From Arthrobacter sp. S39 (lineage in GTDB: Bacteria > Actinomycetota > Actinomycetes > Actinomycetales > Micrococcaceae): 64,000 bases of DNA. The notes beneath the pieces were generated by a model, which saw only the letters and a list, made by a program, of their open reading frames with translations, did no database searches and was not told where the DNA came from. Location of the stretch: positions 1 to 64,000 of the forward strand of contig NZ_SIHX01000011.1 of NCBI RefSeq assembly GCF_004320525.1. The letters are read 5' to 3'. Each line of letters starts with the position of its first letter. Positions within the stretch are counted from its first letter, which is position 1. Position numbers and translations under genes: made by a program. Positions 9,436 to 18,084 of this stretch are shown piece by piece.

Positions 9436-12153
9436 ATGCAGATCAACACATCCCGGACAGTCCGTACATGTTCGGCACTCACCCTGGCTGGCCTCAGCCT
9501 CACCGCAATACTCGCCGGATCAGGCCCCGCCTGGGGCACGGCAGCGCAGGCTTCCGCGGAAACCCAGGCACCAGCGGCACGAACCGTGTCCGAGGCCGAC
9601 GCCGGTTCCGGAACGCCCCTCGGCGGGGAACAGTTCCGGCCGGCCTTCCACTACTCGCCGAAGCAGAACTGGATGAACGATCCCAACGGAATGGTCTTCC
9701 ACAAGGGCGTCTACCACCTGTATTACCAGCACAACCCCTCAGGCAACGCGTGGGGAAACATGTCCTGGGGGCATGCCACCTCCAAGGACCTGACGCACTG
9801 GACGGAGCAGCCGTTGGCCATCGCCACCGATGACCAGCAGGACATCTTCTCCGGCAGCGTGGTGGTGGACAAGGACAACACCTCCGGGTTCGGAACCGCG
9901 GAAAACCCGCCGCTGGTGGCTGTCTACACCAGCGCCTACAAGCCGGGCTCTCCCTATCAGGGCCTCCAGGCGCAGTCGCTGGCCTACAGCCTGGACGACG
10001 GCCAGACCTGGACGAAGTACGACGCCAACCCCGTGCTGAACCGGAACTCGGCAAACTTCCGTGACCCCAAGGTCTTTTGGTACAGCACACCGGATGGCGG
10101 CGGCTACTGGGTGATGGCAGCTGTCGAGGCCACCGACCACAAGGTCGTGCTGTACAAATCCGGGAACCTCAAGGACTGGACACTCCTAAGCGAGTTCGGA
10201 CCTGCCAACGCCACGGGCGGGCTTTGGGAGTGCCCTGACCTCTTCCCGCTGGCTGTTGACGGCGACCCCGCCAACGTCAAGTGGGTCATGGTGGTCAACA
10301 TCAACCCCGGCGGCGTTGCGGGCGGATCGGCCGGGCAGTACTTTGTTGGCGACTTCGACGGCACCACCTTCACGTCCGAGACCACCAAAGCCAGCGATAC
10401 CCTGCCCGCCGGAACCCCGCTGGCCGGTTTCAACAACGGTACCTACGACGGCTGGACTGTGGCCAACGAACCGGGAAACTGGAAGAACGGCCCGTTCGGA
10501 GATACTCCGGCCACCGGATCGCTGCCCGGACAAAACACGGTGAGCGGCTTTGCCGGTGCGGGCCTGATCAACTCGTTCAACGACGGCGACTGGCCCCTGG
10601 GCACCGCGGAATCCCCGCAGTTCACGGTCAGCAGCGACTACCTGAACTTCCTGGTGGGCGGCGGCCAGCATCCCCGCGTCTCGGACAAGCTGGACAACAC
10701 CCCGCCGGCCGGAGACCTCCTGTTCAACGGGTTCGAGGTTCCGGACGGAACGTCAATGGCCGACGCCGGCTGGACCGGTACCGCCGATCTGGCACCTTCC
10801 TTCCAGCCCGCCACGTCCGGCGGTGACTTCTATATCGGCGCCAAGCGGATCAACACGTTTGATACCGGCGGCGCACCGGGCGACGACAGGCAGGGAACCA
10901 TGACGTCGCCGTCGTTCACGCTCTCCCGGGACTTCATGAGCATGCTGGTGGGCGGCGGACACCGGGCCGCAGGCTCAGGCCAGCAACTGGAGGTCCAGCT
11001 GCTGGTGGACGGCAACGTGGTCCGCAGCCTCGCCGGGGACGATTCCGGCGCCCTGAACTGGAAGGGCTGGGACGTTTCGGAGTTCGCCGGACAGCAGGCC
11101 CAGCTGCGGATCGTGGACCAGGCAACGGGCGGCTGGGGCCACCTGACGCTGGACCATGTCATGCTCACCGACCAGGCCGCGGTGCCGCGGTCCGACGAGA
11201 CCACGGTGAACCTGGTGGTGGATGGACAGGTGGTCCGGACCGCCACCGGTGCGAACAGCGAGGTCCTGGACTGGGCGTCCTGGAACGTTGCCGAATTCAA
11301 GGGACGGCAGGCCAGCATCAAGGTGGTGGACAACAACCGTTTCGGCTGGGGCCACATCCTGGCCGATGAGTTCGTGGCGTCAGAGCAGGCGGCCACACCG
11401 CGGATCCAGACCTACGACTGGCTGGACTACGGCCGGGACTACTATGCCGCCGTTTCCTTCGCCAACATGCCGCAGGACAAACGCGTGATGCTGGGCTGGA
11501 TGAACAACTGGGACTACGCGCAGGCCATTCCCACCTCGCCGTGGCGGAGCGCCATGTCATTGCCCCGTGAGGTGGGGCTGACGCAGACTCCGGCAGGACC
11601 GCGCCTCACCCAGAAGGCCGTCAAGCAGGTGGACGACCTTGCCACGAAGCCGAGCTACGCCGAGAAGCGGGCCCGGGACATTGCCCCGGGCACCACTGCG
11701 CTGCCTGCGGCGGCCTGGGGCCAGACCCAGCGGATTGATGTCACGTTCGCGCCGGGGACTGCGTCACGGGCCGGCATCACCGTGCTGGGGAACGGCGGCA
11801 CCGCCACCGCCATCGGCTACGACCGGACCACCGGCGAGGTGTACGTGGACCGGCAGAACTCCGGCGACACCGGCTTCCACCCGCTGTTCACGTCGGTGGA
11901 CTCGGCGCCCGTCACCCTGGACGCGGACGGCACGGTGACCCTGAGGGTATACGTCGACCGGTCTTCCGTGGAGGTCTTCACCCAGGGCGGGCAGCGGACC
12001 ATCACGGACCAGGTGTTCCCTGCAGCGGGGGCCAACCAGGTGGCGCTCTTTGCCGACGGCGGCACGGCCCAGCTGAAGTCGGTCACCGTTACTCCGCTGG
12101 CGCAGTCGATGTTCAGCACGGTGGCCAAGCCGGTCAAGGACCGCCAGAAGTAG
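9436..12153 (+). CDS. Secreted GH32 levanase/fructan hydrolase with internal carbohydrate-binding-like insert
   Basis: A 905-aa protein from ATG 9436, with a signal peptide and cleavage likely after the AWGTAAQASA region. The GH32 motifs are complete: WMNDPNG (nucleophile D82), FRDP (D210) and WECPDLF (acid/base E265). The five-bladed propeller is interrupted at about residues 330-655 by repeats sharing LVGGGxH and WGHxxxDxxxxS(D/E)Q, and then resumes with YGRDYYAAVSF and MLGWMNNWDY. The C-terminal beta-sandwich has DRSSVEVFTQGG. GH32 enzymes of this class cut levan, inulin or sucrose-type fructans outside the cell. The fructose importer and fructokinase downstream fit this role. Levanase versus inulinase is not decided by sequence alone. 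Confidence 0.88.
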   Translation: MQINTSRTVRTCSALTLAGLSLTAILAGSGPAWGTAAQASAETQAPAARTVSEADAGSGTPLGGEQFRPAFHYSPKQNWMNDPNGMVFHKGVYHLYYQHNPSGNAWGNMSWGHATSKDLTHWTEQPLAIATDDQQDIFSGSVVVDKDNTSGFGTAENPPLVAVYTSAYKPGSPYQGLQAQSLAYSLDDGQTWTKYDANPVLNRNSANFRDPKVFWYSTPDGGGYWVMAAVEATDHKVVLYKSGNLKDWTLLSEFGPANATGGLWECPDLFPLAVDGDPANVKWVMVVNINPGGVAGGSAGQYFVGDFDGTTFTSETTKASDTLPAGTPLAGFNNGTYDGWTVANEPGNWKNGPFGDTPATGSLPGQNTVSGFAGAGLINSFNDGDWPLGTAESPQFTVSSDYLNFLVGGGQHPRVSDKLDNTPPAGDLLFNGFEVPDGTSMADAGWTGTADLAPSFQPATSGGDFYIGAKRINTFDTGGAPGDDRQGTMTSPSFTLSRDFMSMLVGGGHRAAGSGQQLEVQLLVDGNVVRSLAGDDSGALNWKGWDVSEFAGQQAQLRIVDQATGGWGHLTLDHVMLTDQAAVPRSDETTVNLVVDGQVVRTATGANSEVLDWASWNVAEFKGRQASIKVVDNNRFGWGHILADEFVASEQAATPRIQTYDWLDYGRDYYAAVSFANMPQDKRVMLGWMNNWDYAQAIPTSPWRSAMSLPREVGLTQTPAGPRLTQKAVKQVDDLATKPSYAEKRARDIAPGTTALPAAAWGQTQRIDVTFAPGTASRAGITVLGNGGTATAIGYDRTTGEVYVDRQNSGDTGFHPLFTSVDSAPVTLDADGTVTLRVYVDRSSVEVFTQGGQRTITDQVFPAAGANQVALFADGGTAQLKSVTVTPLAQSMFSTVAKPVKDRQK

Positions 12154-12214
12154 GCTGACCCGGCCCGGAGCTACCGGTTCGGAGCTACCCGTTCACGGGT
12201 CTCTGGTGCCCAGT

Positions 12215-12271
12215 CCCGGGCTTGTCCGCGGATCCCTGCCTTGAAGGCCAGGAATCGCGGACAAGCCTGGG
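12215..12271. terminator. Bidirectional terminator-like hairpin
   Basis: The arms CCCGGGCTTGTCCGCG and CGCGGACAAGCCTGGG (starting 12215 and ending 12271) pair over 16 bp with one wobble, and partly extend inward through CCTG/CAGG. It lies between the convergent levanase and monooxygenase-like genes. Confidence 0.65.
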
Positions 12272-12279
12272 ATTTGTGG

Positions 12280-12573
12280 TCAGTGGACCGGCTGGAGCCA
12301 GGTCAGGATGGAGCCGTCCTCTTCGATCAGGTCGGCGAGCTCGCCGTTGAACCGTGCGCCATAGTCGGCGCTGATGTGTTCCTGGAAGGCGGCGTCGTCC
12401 TCGTAGACCTCGAACACAAAGTACTCACGGGGATTCGTTTCCCGGGTGTAGGGCAGGAACAGCTGATTTCCAGGCTCCTTTCTGACGTCGATGGTCAACT
12501 GGCGCATCATCTCCGCCACCCGGTCTTCGCTGCCGGGCTTGACGGTGAATTCGGCGTAAAGCGTTTTGGTCAT
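12280..12573 (-). CDS. Antibiotic biosynthesis monooxygenase (ABM) fold protein
   Basis: A 97-aa single-domain protein, MTKTLYAEFTVKPG onward, with the ABM dimeric ferredoxin-like pattern: an N-terminal beta strand, the helix SEDRVAEMMRQLTIDVRKEPG, then REYFVFEVYEDDAAFQEHISADY. Small members such as YgiN act as quinol monooxygenases without cofactor; many have no known function. It lies downstream of the LacI gene on the same strand (83-bp gap) and could be cotranscribed with it. No link to fructan metabolism is evident. Confidence 0.75.
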   Translation of the reverse strand: MTKTLYAEFTVKPGSEDRVAEMMRQLTIDVRKEPGNQLFLPYTRETNPREYFVFEVYEDDAAFQEHISADYGARFNGELADLIEEDGSILTWLQPVH

Positions 12574-12656
12574 GGTTGTCCCCTCTGGATTCGTTTGGAT
12601 CTGCTGGTGCTTGGAGTTGCTGGTGGTCGGTCTGCCGGTACTTGGGTCTGCCGGGC

Positions 12657-13712
12657 TCAGCCCGCAGGCGGTCGGAGCTCACCGGAGCCGCGCTGGATGA
12701 GTTCGGACGGAACAACGTAGGTCTGGGGCGCGCCGCCGTCGCCGTCGATCCGTGCAAGCAGCCGCTCGGCGGCGAGCTTGCCGATCCGCTCCGGGTGCTG
12801 CGCGATCACGGTGATCCCGGGTTCCATCATGTCCGCCAGCGAGAAGTCGTCAAAGCCCACCAGGGCCACGCGGCGGCTGGCGCCCAGTTCCTTCAGTGCG
12901 CGCATCACGCCGAACGTGATGAGGTTCTGGCTTGAGAAGATCGCCGTAGGCGGGTTCTCGGACGTGAGGATCTCCAGGGCGGCCTGCCGGGCTGATTCCT
13001 CGTCGTGAAGCCCCTCCCGCACCGGCACAGCGGCGGTCGACTGCCCGGCCCGGCCCAGTTCCTCGATGAAGCCGCGGCGCCGTTCCCGGGCGGTCTGGAT
13101 GTCCGGGCGGTCGCCCAGGTAGGCCAGCTTCGTGTGGCCATGCCCTATGAGGTGGGCAGCCGCGCGCGCGGCGCCAACGGCGTTGTCCGTCACGACGGCG
13201 TCGGCCTCGACACCCACTGGCTCGCGGTCGATGAAGACCATGGGAAGGTCCCGGGAATGCTCCGGAATGGCGTACGCCTGGCTACGGGCGATGGGGGTCA
13301 GCACGAGGCCATCCACACGCCGGCCCAGGAAGGCGGCCACGAGCGACTTTTCCCGCTCGGGGTCGTCATCCAGGCTGGCGGCGAACACCGCGATTCCGCG
13401 TGCCGCCAGGGAGTCTTCCATAGCCCGGTGGATCTCGCTGCTGAACGGGTTGGCCACGCTGGGCAGAAGCAGGCCGACGGAGAGTGTCTGGCGGCCCGTG
13501 CGGCGGAGGCTTCCCGCCGCCATGTCCAGCTGGTAGTTGAGCTGCTGGGATGCCCCAAGCACCCTTTGACGGGTGGCTTCGGAGACGCCCGGTTCGTCGT
13601 TCATCACCCTGGAGACGGTCTTGATGCCGACCCCGGCCAGCGCGGCGACATGGCGCATGGTGGGCCGATCCTTAGCCGGCGCTCCTTGGTAACGATTAGA
13701 CATCGTTGTCAT
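12657..13712 (-). CDS. LacI-family regulator of the levan/fructose unit
   Basis: A 351-aa protein with an N-terminal helix-turn-helix (MRHVAALAGVGIKTVSRVMNDE) and hinge helix, followed by a periplasmic-binding-protein-like effector domain (VGLLLPSVANPFSSEIHRAMED, LVGFDDFSLADMMEPGITVIAQ). The first ATG (13712) has GAAGGA upstream. The palindrome GACATCGTTGTC covers this start codon, suggesting autorepression. It is divergent from the fructose importer and its predicted sites also lie before the levanase. The likely effector is fructose or a fructose phosphate (inference). Confidence 0.88.
   Translation of the reverse strand: MTTMSNRYQGAPAKDRPTMRHVAALAGVGIKTVSRVMNDEPGVSEATRQRVLGASQQLNYQLDMAAGSLRRTGRQTLSVGLLLPSVANPFSSEIHRAMEDSLAARGIAVFAASLDDDPEREKSLVAAFLGRRVDGLVLTPIARSQAYAIPEHSRDLPMVFIDREPVGVEADAVVTDNAVGAARAAAHLIGHGHTKLAYLGDRPDIQTARERRRGFIEELGRAGQSTAAVPVREGLHDEESARQAALEILTSENPPTAIFSSQNLITFGVMRALKELGASRRVALVGFDDFSLADMMEPGITVIAQHPERIGKLAAERLLARIDGDGGAPQTYVVPSELIQRGSGELRPPAG
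13699..13710. promoter_or_regulatory. LacI operator overlapping the regulator start codon
   Basis: GACATCGTTGTC here is identical to the core at 13777-13788 and one base different from 9385-9396. It covers the first codons of the LacI gene (13712, minus strand), 78 bp from the importer operator, a distance that would allow looping. Confidence 0.6.
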
Positions 13713-13740
13713 GGTTCAGTCCTTCATCATCGAATTTACC

Positions 13741-13793
13741 TTGACTATAGCGTGTGACGCTGATTACATGATGCCTGACATCGTTGTCAGGCA
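13741..13793 (+). promoter_or_regulatory. Fructose importer promoter with LacI operator
   Basis: A -35 TTGACT (13741-13746), a 17-bp spacer and a -10 TTACAT (13764-13769) are followed by an operator at 13772-13793. Its outer arms TGCCTGACA and TGTCAGGCA pair perfectly around a TCGT centre. The position over the expected start site indicates repression. Confidence 0.65.
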
Positions 13794-13822
13794 CGGGATG
13801 TGCCACGAACACAGGAGATTCA

Positions 13823-14935
13823 ATGTTGACTTCCAAGACCCCGCGCACCATCGCCCGCCGCCTGGTTGCCGTGGGCGCCGTCCTGACCCTCGGCACCCTT
13901 AGCCTCACGGCCTGCGGCGGAAACTCCCCCGCCACTTCCGGGACCGCCTCCGGTGAAAAAGTGGGCGTATCGCTGATCGTCAAGACCACGTCCAACCCGT
14001 TCTTCGTCTCCATGCAGGAAGGCGCCAAGAAGGCAGCGGAGGCTGACGGCGTCGACCTGAAGCTCGCCGCCGGCAAGGCAGACGGCGACGAGGACACCCA
14101 GATCCAGGCCATCGAAAACGCCATCTCCAAGGGCGACAAGGGCATCCTGATCACCCCCAACGGCCCGTCCGTGGTGGACGCCCTGAAGAAGGCCAAGGAC
14201 GCCGGACTCTTTGTCATTGCCCTTGACACCCCGCCGGACCCCGCCGACGCCGCGGACATCACCTTCGCCACTGACAACTTCGCTGCCGGCGAGCTGATCG
14301 GCAAGTGGACCGCCACCCAGCTTGCCGGCAAGAAGGCCACCATCGCCCTGCTGGATCTGTTTGACGACAAGGTTGTCTCTGTTGACTACAACCGCGACCA
14401 GGGCTTCCTGACCGGTCTTGGCATCGACACCGCCGACAAGAAGAAGAACGGCGACGAAGCCAAGACCGGCAAGTACACCGGCGGCAAGGGCGGCGAGTAC
14501 GAGATCGTCGGCAGCCAGGCCTCCCAGGGCGCCGAGGACGGTGGCCGTACCGGCATGGAGACCCTGCTGTCCAAGAACCCCAACATCAACGTTGTGTACA
14601 CCATCAACGAGCCTGCCGCAGCGGGCGCTTATGAAGCCCTGAAGTCCGCCGGCAAGGAGAAGGACGTCCTGATTGTTTCGGTCGACGGCGGCTGCGCCGG
14701 CGTGGACAACGTCAAGTCCGGCGTCATCGGCGCCACCGCCCAGCAGTACCCGGTCAAGATGGCCGAAATGGGCGTCAAGGCCATCGTCGAACTGGCCAAG
14801 ACCGGCAAGAAGCCTGCCAACACCGCGGGCCTGGACTTCTTCAACACCGGCGTTGAGCTGGTCACCGACAAGCCGGCCGACGGCGTCAAGAGCATCACCA
14901 CTACCGAGGCCAGCAACATCTGCTGGGGCAAGTAA
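13823..14935 (+). CDS. frcB: Fructose-type ABC substrate-binding lipoprotein
   Basis: A 370-aa protein with a lipoprotein signal ending LTAC-GG, so it is anchored outside the membrane. ATG 13823 has AGGAG 5 nt upstream. The mature part is a periplasmic-binding type I fold (VGVSLIVKTTSNPFFVSMQEGAKKAAE, VDGGCAGVDNVKSG). The terminal TTTEASNICWGK resembles the ending of FrcB fructose-binding proteins. It is first in the order binding protein, permease, ATPase, kinase. Given the levanase and fructokinase, fructose is the likely substrate; ribose or another monosaccharide is less likely. Confidence 0.85.
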   Translation: MLTSKTPRTIARRLVAVGAVLTLGTLSLTACGGNSPATSGTASGEKVGVSLIVKTTSNPFFVSMQEGAKKAAEADGVDLKLAAGKADGDEDTQIQAIENAISKGDKGILITPNGPSVVDALKKAKDAGLFVIALDTPPDPADAADITFATDNFAAGELIGKWTATQLAGKKATIALLDLFDDKVVSVDYNRDQGFLTGLGIDTADKKKNGDEAKTGKYTGGKGGEYEIVGSQASQGAEDGGRTGMETLLSKNPNINVVYTINEPAAAGAYEALKSAGKEKDVLIVSVDGGCAGVDNVKSGVIGATAQQYPVKMAEMGVKAIVELAKTGKKPANTAGLDFFNTGVELVTDKPADGVKSITTTEASNICWGK

Positions 14936-14962
14936 GAGGGCAGAACGATCTCAGGAGCAACC

Positions 14963-16012
14963 GTGACCCAGCAACAGACCGCCGGCCCTCCCGCCGCAGG
15001 GAAGCAGACCGACCTGGCCGAAGAATTCCTCGACCGCCGGACCCCGCTCAGCCGGATACGCAACATCCTGCACCGCTACCCCGCAGTCAGCCCCGCCCTC
15101 GTCCTTCTCATCGCCGTCATCGTGTTCGGACTGCTCAATGACAGGTTCCTGCGGGTTGAAAACCTCTCCCTGATTACCCAGCAGGTCTCCGTCGTCGGCA
15201 TCCTCGCCATCGCCCAGACCCTCATCATCCTTACCGCAGGCATCGACCTTTCCGTCGGAGCCGTCATGATCCTCTCGTCCATGGTCGTTGCCCAGCTCGC
15301 CGTCAACAACGGCCTGCCGGCACCGGTTGCGCTGCTCGCAGGCCTGATCGTTGGGCTCGCTGCCGGCGCCCTGAACGGGTTCCTGGTCACCAGGTTCCGG
15401 CTCCCCCCGTTCATCGTCACCTTGGGCACGCTCAACATCTTCATCGCAGTGACGCTGCTCTACTCCAACGGAGCGACAGTCCGCGGCTCGGCAATGCCGG
15501 GCCTTCTGACCTGGACAGGAAGCACCTTCCCGGTGGGCCCGGTCCGGATCTCAACCGGCGTCGTTGTGATGCTGCTTCTCTACATCGCTATCGCGTTCAT
15601 CCTGGGCAAAACTGCCTGGGGCCGGCACGTCTACGCCGTTGGCGATGACAAAGAAGCCGCCCGCCTGGCCGGTATCGCCGTGAACAAAGTGCTCATGAGC
15701 GTCTACCTCGCAGCCGGCGCCGTCCTGGCCATCGGCGCCTGGATCCAGATCGGCCGCACCAACGCAGCCAGCCCCAACGCCGGCGTGGACCTGAACCTGG
15801 ACTCCATCACCGCCGTCGTGATCGGCGGAACCAGCCTCTTCGGCGGGCGCGGCTCGGTCTGGGGGACTCTCCTGGGCGCCCTGATCGTCGGCGTCTTCCG
15901 CAACGGACTCTCGCTCGCCGGACTGGACGTGCTTTACCAGACCCTCGCCGTGGGCGTCCTCATCATCCTCGCTGTGTCCATCGACCAGTGGATCCGAAAG
16001 GTGAAGTCATGA
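14963..16012 (+). CDS. frcC: Fructose-type ABC permease
   Basis: A 349-aa integral membrane protein of the RbsC/FrcC (CUT2) type with about nine to ten hydrophobic segments. It has the conserved GGTSLFGGRGSVWGTLLGALIVG segment near the C-terminus and the LTAGIDLSVGAVMILSSM signature of this family. GTG 14963 has AGGAG upstream and follows the binding-protein stop by 27 nt. Its stop overlaps the ATPase start (ATGA). It forms the channel for the sugar delivered by the binding protein. Confidence 0.88.
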   Translation: MTQQQTAGPPAAGKQTDLAEEFLDRRTPLSRIRNILHRYPAVSPALVLLIAVIVFGLLNDRFLRVENLSLITQQVSVVGILAIAQTLIILTAGIDLSVGAVMILSSMVVAQLAVNNGLPAPVALLAGLIVGLAAGALNGFLVTRFRLPPFIVTLGTLNIFIAVTLLYSNGATVRGSAMPGLLTWTGSTFPVGPVRISTGVVVMLLLYIAIAFILGKTAWGRHVYAVGDDKEAARLAGIAVNKVLMSVYLAAGAVLAIGAWIQIGRTNAASPNAGVDLNLDSITAVVIGGTSLFGGRGSVWGTLLGALIVGVFRNGLSLAGLDVLYQTLAVGVLIILAVSIDQWIRKVKS

Positions 16013-16803
16013 CCGCGTCCCAGCTGGAACCCACCGGCACCGAGGTCCGCCAGCCCATCCTGCAGGCCAGGAACCTCGTCAAGACCTTCGGCCGGGTGGT
16101 GGGGCTCGACGGCGTCAGCCTGGACCTGTACCCGGGCGAGGTCCTGGCGATCATCGGCGACAACGGCGCCGGCAAGTCCACCCTGATCAAATGCCTCACC
16201 GGAGCAGAAGTACCGGACTCCGGCGAACTCTTTGTCTCAGGACAGCCGGTGCACTTCAAGCGGCCGCAGGACGCCCGGGTCCACGGCATCGAAACTGTCT
16301 ACCAGAACCTGGCCGTCTCACCGGCGCTCGATGTCGCCTCCAACCTGTTCCTGGGCCGGGAGGAACGTGTGGCCGGACCGCTCGGCAGCATCTTCCGGGT
16401 CCTGGACACCAAGGGCATGCGCCGCAAGGCGAAGGAAGAGCTGACCCGGCTGGGCATCTCCACGCTCCAGGACGTCACCGTCCCGGTGGAGAACCTTTCC
16501 GGCGGACAGCGCCAGGCCGTGGCGGTGGCCCGGGCCGCGGCCTTCGGCTCCAAGGTTGTAGTGCTGGATGAGCCGACGGCGGCGCTCGGCGTCCGCGAGT
16601 CGAACCAGGTCCTGCAGCTGGTCAGGGACCTCCGGGACCGGGGACTGCCCGTCATCCTGATCAGCCACAACATGCCGCACGTGTTCGACGTGGCGGACAG
16701 GATCCACATCCAGCGCCTCGGCAAATGTGCGGCCACCATCACGCCGCAGTCCCACACCATGACCGACGCGGTGGCCATCATGACCGGTGCGGCCACCGCC
16801 TGA
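16009..16803 (+). CDS. frcA: Fructose-type ABC ATPase
   Basis: A 264-aa single ABC domain with Walker A GDNGAGKST, Q-loop YQNLAV, signature LSGGQRQAVAVARA, Walker B VVVLDEPTAALG and the switch histidine in ILISHNMPH. Most monosaccharide (CUT2) ATPases are two-domain proteins of about 500 aa, but FrcA proteins are single-domain, which supports the fructose assignment. The start at 16009 overlaps the permease stop by 4 bp. Confidence 0.88.
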   Translation: MTASQLEPTGTEVRQPILQARNLVKTFGRVVGLDGVSLDLYPGEVLAIIGDNGAGKSTLIKCLTGAEVPDSGELFVSGQPVHFKRPQDARVHGIETVYQNLAVSPALDVASNLFLGREERVAGPLGSIFRVLDTKGMRRKAKEELTRLGISTLQDVTVPVENLSGGQRQAVAVARAAAFGSKVVVLDEPTAALGVRESNQVLQLVRDLRDRGLPVILISHNMPHVFDVADRIHIQRLGKCAATITPQSHTMTDAVAIMTGAATA

Positions 16804-16861
16804 CGGTACCGCCTGACCCTGCACTACCCAGGGTCATCACCGCCCGATATATCCCCAACCA

Positions 16862-16894
16862 CCGTCCGCGGGCCTGCACCAGGCCCGCGGACGG
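16862..16894 (+). other. Intercistronic hairpin before the fructokinase
   Basis: A perfect 14-bp stem (CCGTCCGCGGGCCT, 16862-16875, with AGGCCCGCGGACGG, 16881-16894) encloses a 5-nt loop. No T-run follows. It sits between the ATPase and kinase genes and could set the ratio of transporter to kinase by attenuation or by protecting the upstream mRNA. Confidence 0.6.
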
Positions 16895-16912
16895 CCCCAT
16901 GAAAGGCTCCCC

Positions 16913-17938
16913 GTGCACAGCAACTCCCCCAGCCCCGTGTCCCCGACGCCGGCTCCCCCGGTACGCCCTGTTGCCCCGGACGTCATCGTCATCGGTGAAG
17001 CACTCGTTGACGTTGTCGCCTCCCCCACGGGCCCGATCGAGCATCCGGGCGGCTCGCCGATGAACGTGGCCTACGGCCTGGGGCGGCTCGGCGTGTCCAC
17101 CGCCCTGCTGACGTCACTGGGCGACGACGCCCGCGGCGGGGCGATCGAGGCGCACCTGCGGCGTGCCGGCGTCGAACTCCTGCCGGGCTCTAAGTCCGCA
17201 GCGCGGACCGCGTCCGCCACGGCAACCCTTGCCGCGGACGGCTCCGCCACCTACGACTTCGACGTCAGCTGGGACCTGCCGGCAGTGGCCCCCGCCCACC
17301 TGCCCAGGGTGCTGCACACCGGCTCCATCGCCACGTTCCTGGCACCGGGCGCGACGGCGGTGCGGGCGCTGCTGGAACAGTCGCACCGGGAGTGCCTGGT
17401 CACCTACGATCCGAACATCAGGCCGGCCCTGCTGGGGAGCCAGGCGCAGGCCCGGAACATCTTCGAGGACCTGGTTCCGCTGACCGACGTGGTCAAGCTC
17501 AGCGACGAGGATGCCGCCTGGCTGTACCCGGGAGTCAGCCTCGAAGCCGCCGCCGCTCGGATCCTGACGCTGGGCGCCGGGCTGGCCGTGGTGACCCGCG
17601 GCGGGGAAGGTTCCCTGTTGGCGACGCCCGCCACCCAGCTTTTCATCCCCGCCATCCGTTCCACCGTGGCGGACACCATCGGCGCGGGCGATTCCTACAT
17701 GGCCGCCCTGATCTACGGCCTGCTGTCGCGCCGCACCGAGGGCCTGGGACGGGACGTCCTGACCTCCATCGGGAAGACGGCGTCGAAGGCAGCCGCCATC
17801 ACCGTGCGCCGGCCGGGCGCGAATCCGCCCACGGCCGCAGAGCTGGCGGCGGACCTGCCGGAGACCGGCCGGGGCGCTGAGGTGCGCGGGGCGGCGGTGG
17901 GCGAACGGGCGACAGCGACTGCCGCCGTCGTGCTCTGA
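16913..17938 (+). CDS. PfkB-family carbohydrate kinase (fructokinase)
   Basis: A 341-aa protein; GTG 16913 has AAAGG 6 nt upstream. It shows the ribokinase/PfkB fold: VIVIGEALVDVVASP at the N-terminus, the HPGGSPMNVAYGLGRLGV substrate loop, YDPNIRP, and DTIGAGDSYMAAL containing the catalytic base D260 and anion hole. The GGSPMNVA loop is typical of fructokinases. It would phosphorylate imported fructose, completing the levan, fructose, fructose-6-phosphate route. The hairpin upstream may tune its expression. Confidence 0.85.
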   Translation: MHSNSPSPVSPTPAPPVRPVAPDVIVIGEALVDVVASPTGPIEHPGGSPMNVAYGLGRLGVSTALLTSLGDDARGGAIEAHLRRAGVELLPGSKSAARTASATATLAADGSATYDFDVSWDLPAVAPAHLPRVLHTGSIATFLAPGATAVRALLEQSHRECLVTYDPNIRPALLGSQAQARNIFEDLVPLTDVVKLSDEDAAWLYPGVSLEAAAARILTLGAGLAVVTRGGEGSLLATPATQLFIPAIRSTVADTIGAGDSYMAALIYGLLSRRTEGLGRDVLTSIGKTASKAAAITVRRPGANPPTAAELAADLPETGRGAEVRGAAVGERATATAAVVL

Positions 17939-17972
17939 TCCCGGCGGTGAGCCCGGACGCAGCGAATCCGGT

Positions 17973-17987
17973 TTTCATCCAATGAAA
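17973..17987. promoter_or_regulatory. IclR-type motif, site 1 (before the quercetin dioxygenase)
   Basis: On the minus strand it reads TTTCATTGGATGAAA, fitting TTTCAWTGRNYGRAA and differing from the 56808 site by one base. It is the centre of a longer inverted repeat (CCGGTTTTCAT/ATGAAAACCGG, 17968-17992). That repeat could also act as a terminator for the kinase gene, although no T-run follows. Confidence 0.55.
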
Positions 17988-18040
17988 ACCGGGCTCGCGG
18001 CGGCCGGCCCGGGCCAGTCATGCTGGTGACCACGCTTCTG

Positions 18041-18066
18041 CGCAGCAGACTGGTCGCAGCAGACTG
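18041..18066 (+). repeat. Tandem direct repeat before the quercetin dioxygenase
   Basis: CGCAGCAGACTG occurs at 18041-18052 and again at 18055-18066, a 14-bp period, ending 19 bp before the start codon. It lies in the 5' leader and may be a slippage duplication or a regulator half-site pair. Confidence 0.5.
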
Positions 18067-18084
18067 ACAGGAAAGAAGGAACCG

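Noticed and set aside
17968..17992. Pure intrinsic terminator for the fructokinase gene
   Set aside because: The hairpin lacks a T-run and its core fits the IclR motif shared with four other sites. A dual role is possible, but terminator alone is not the best reading.
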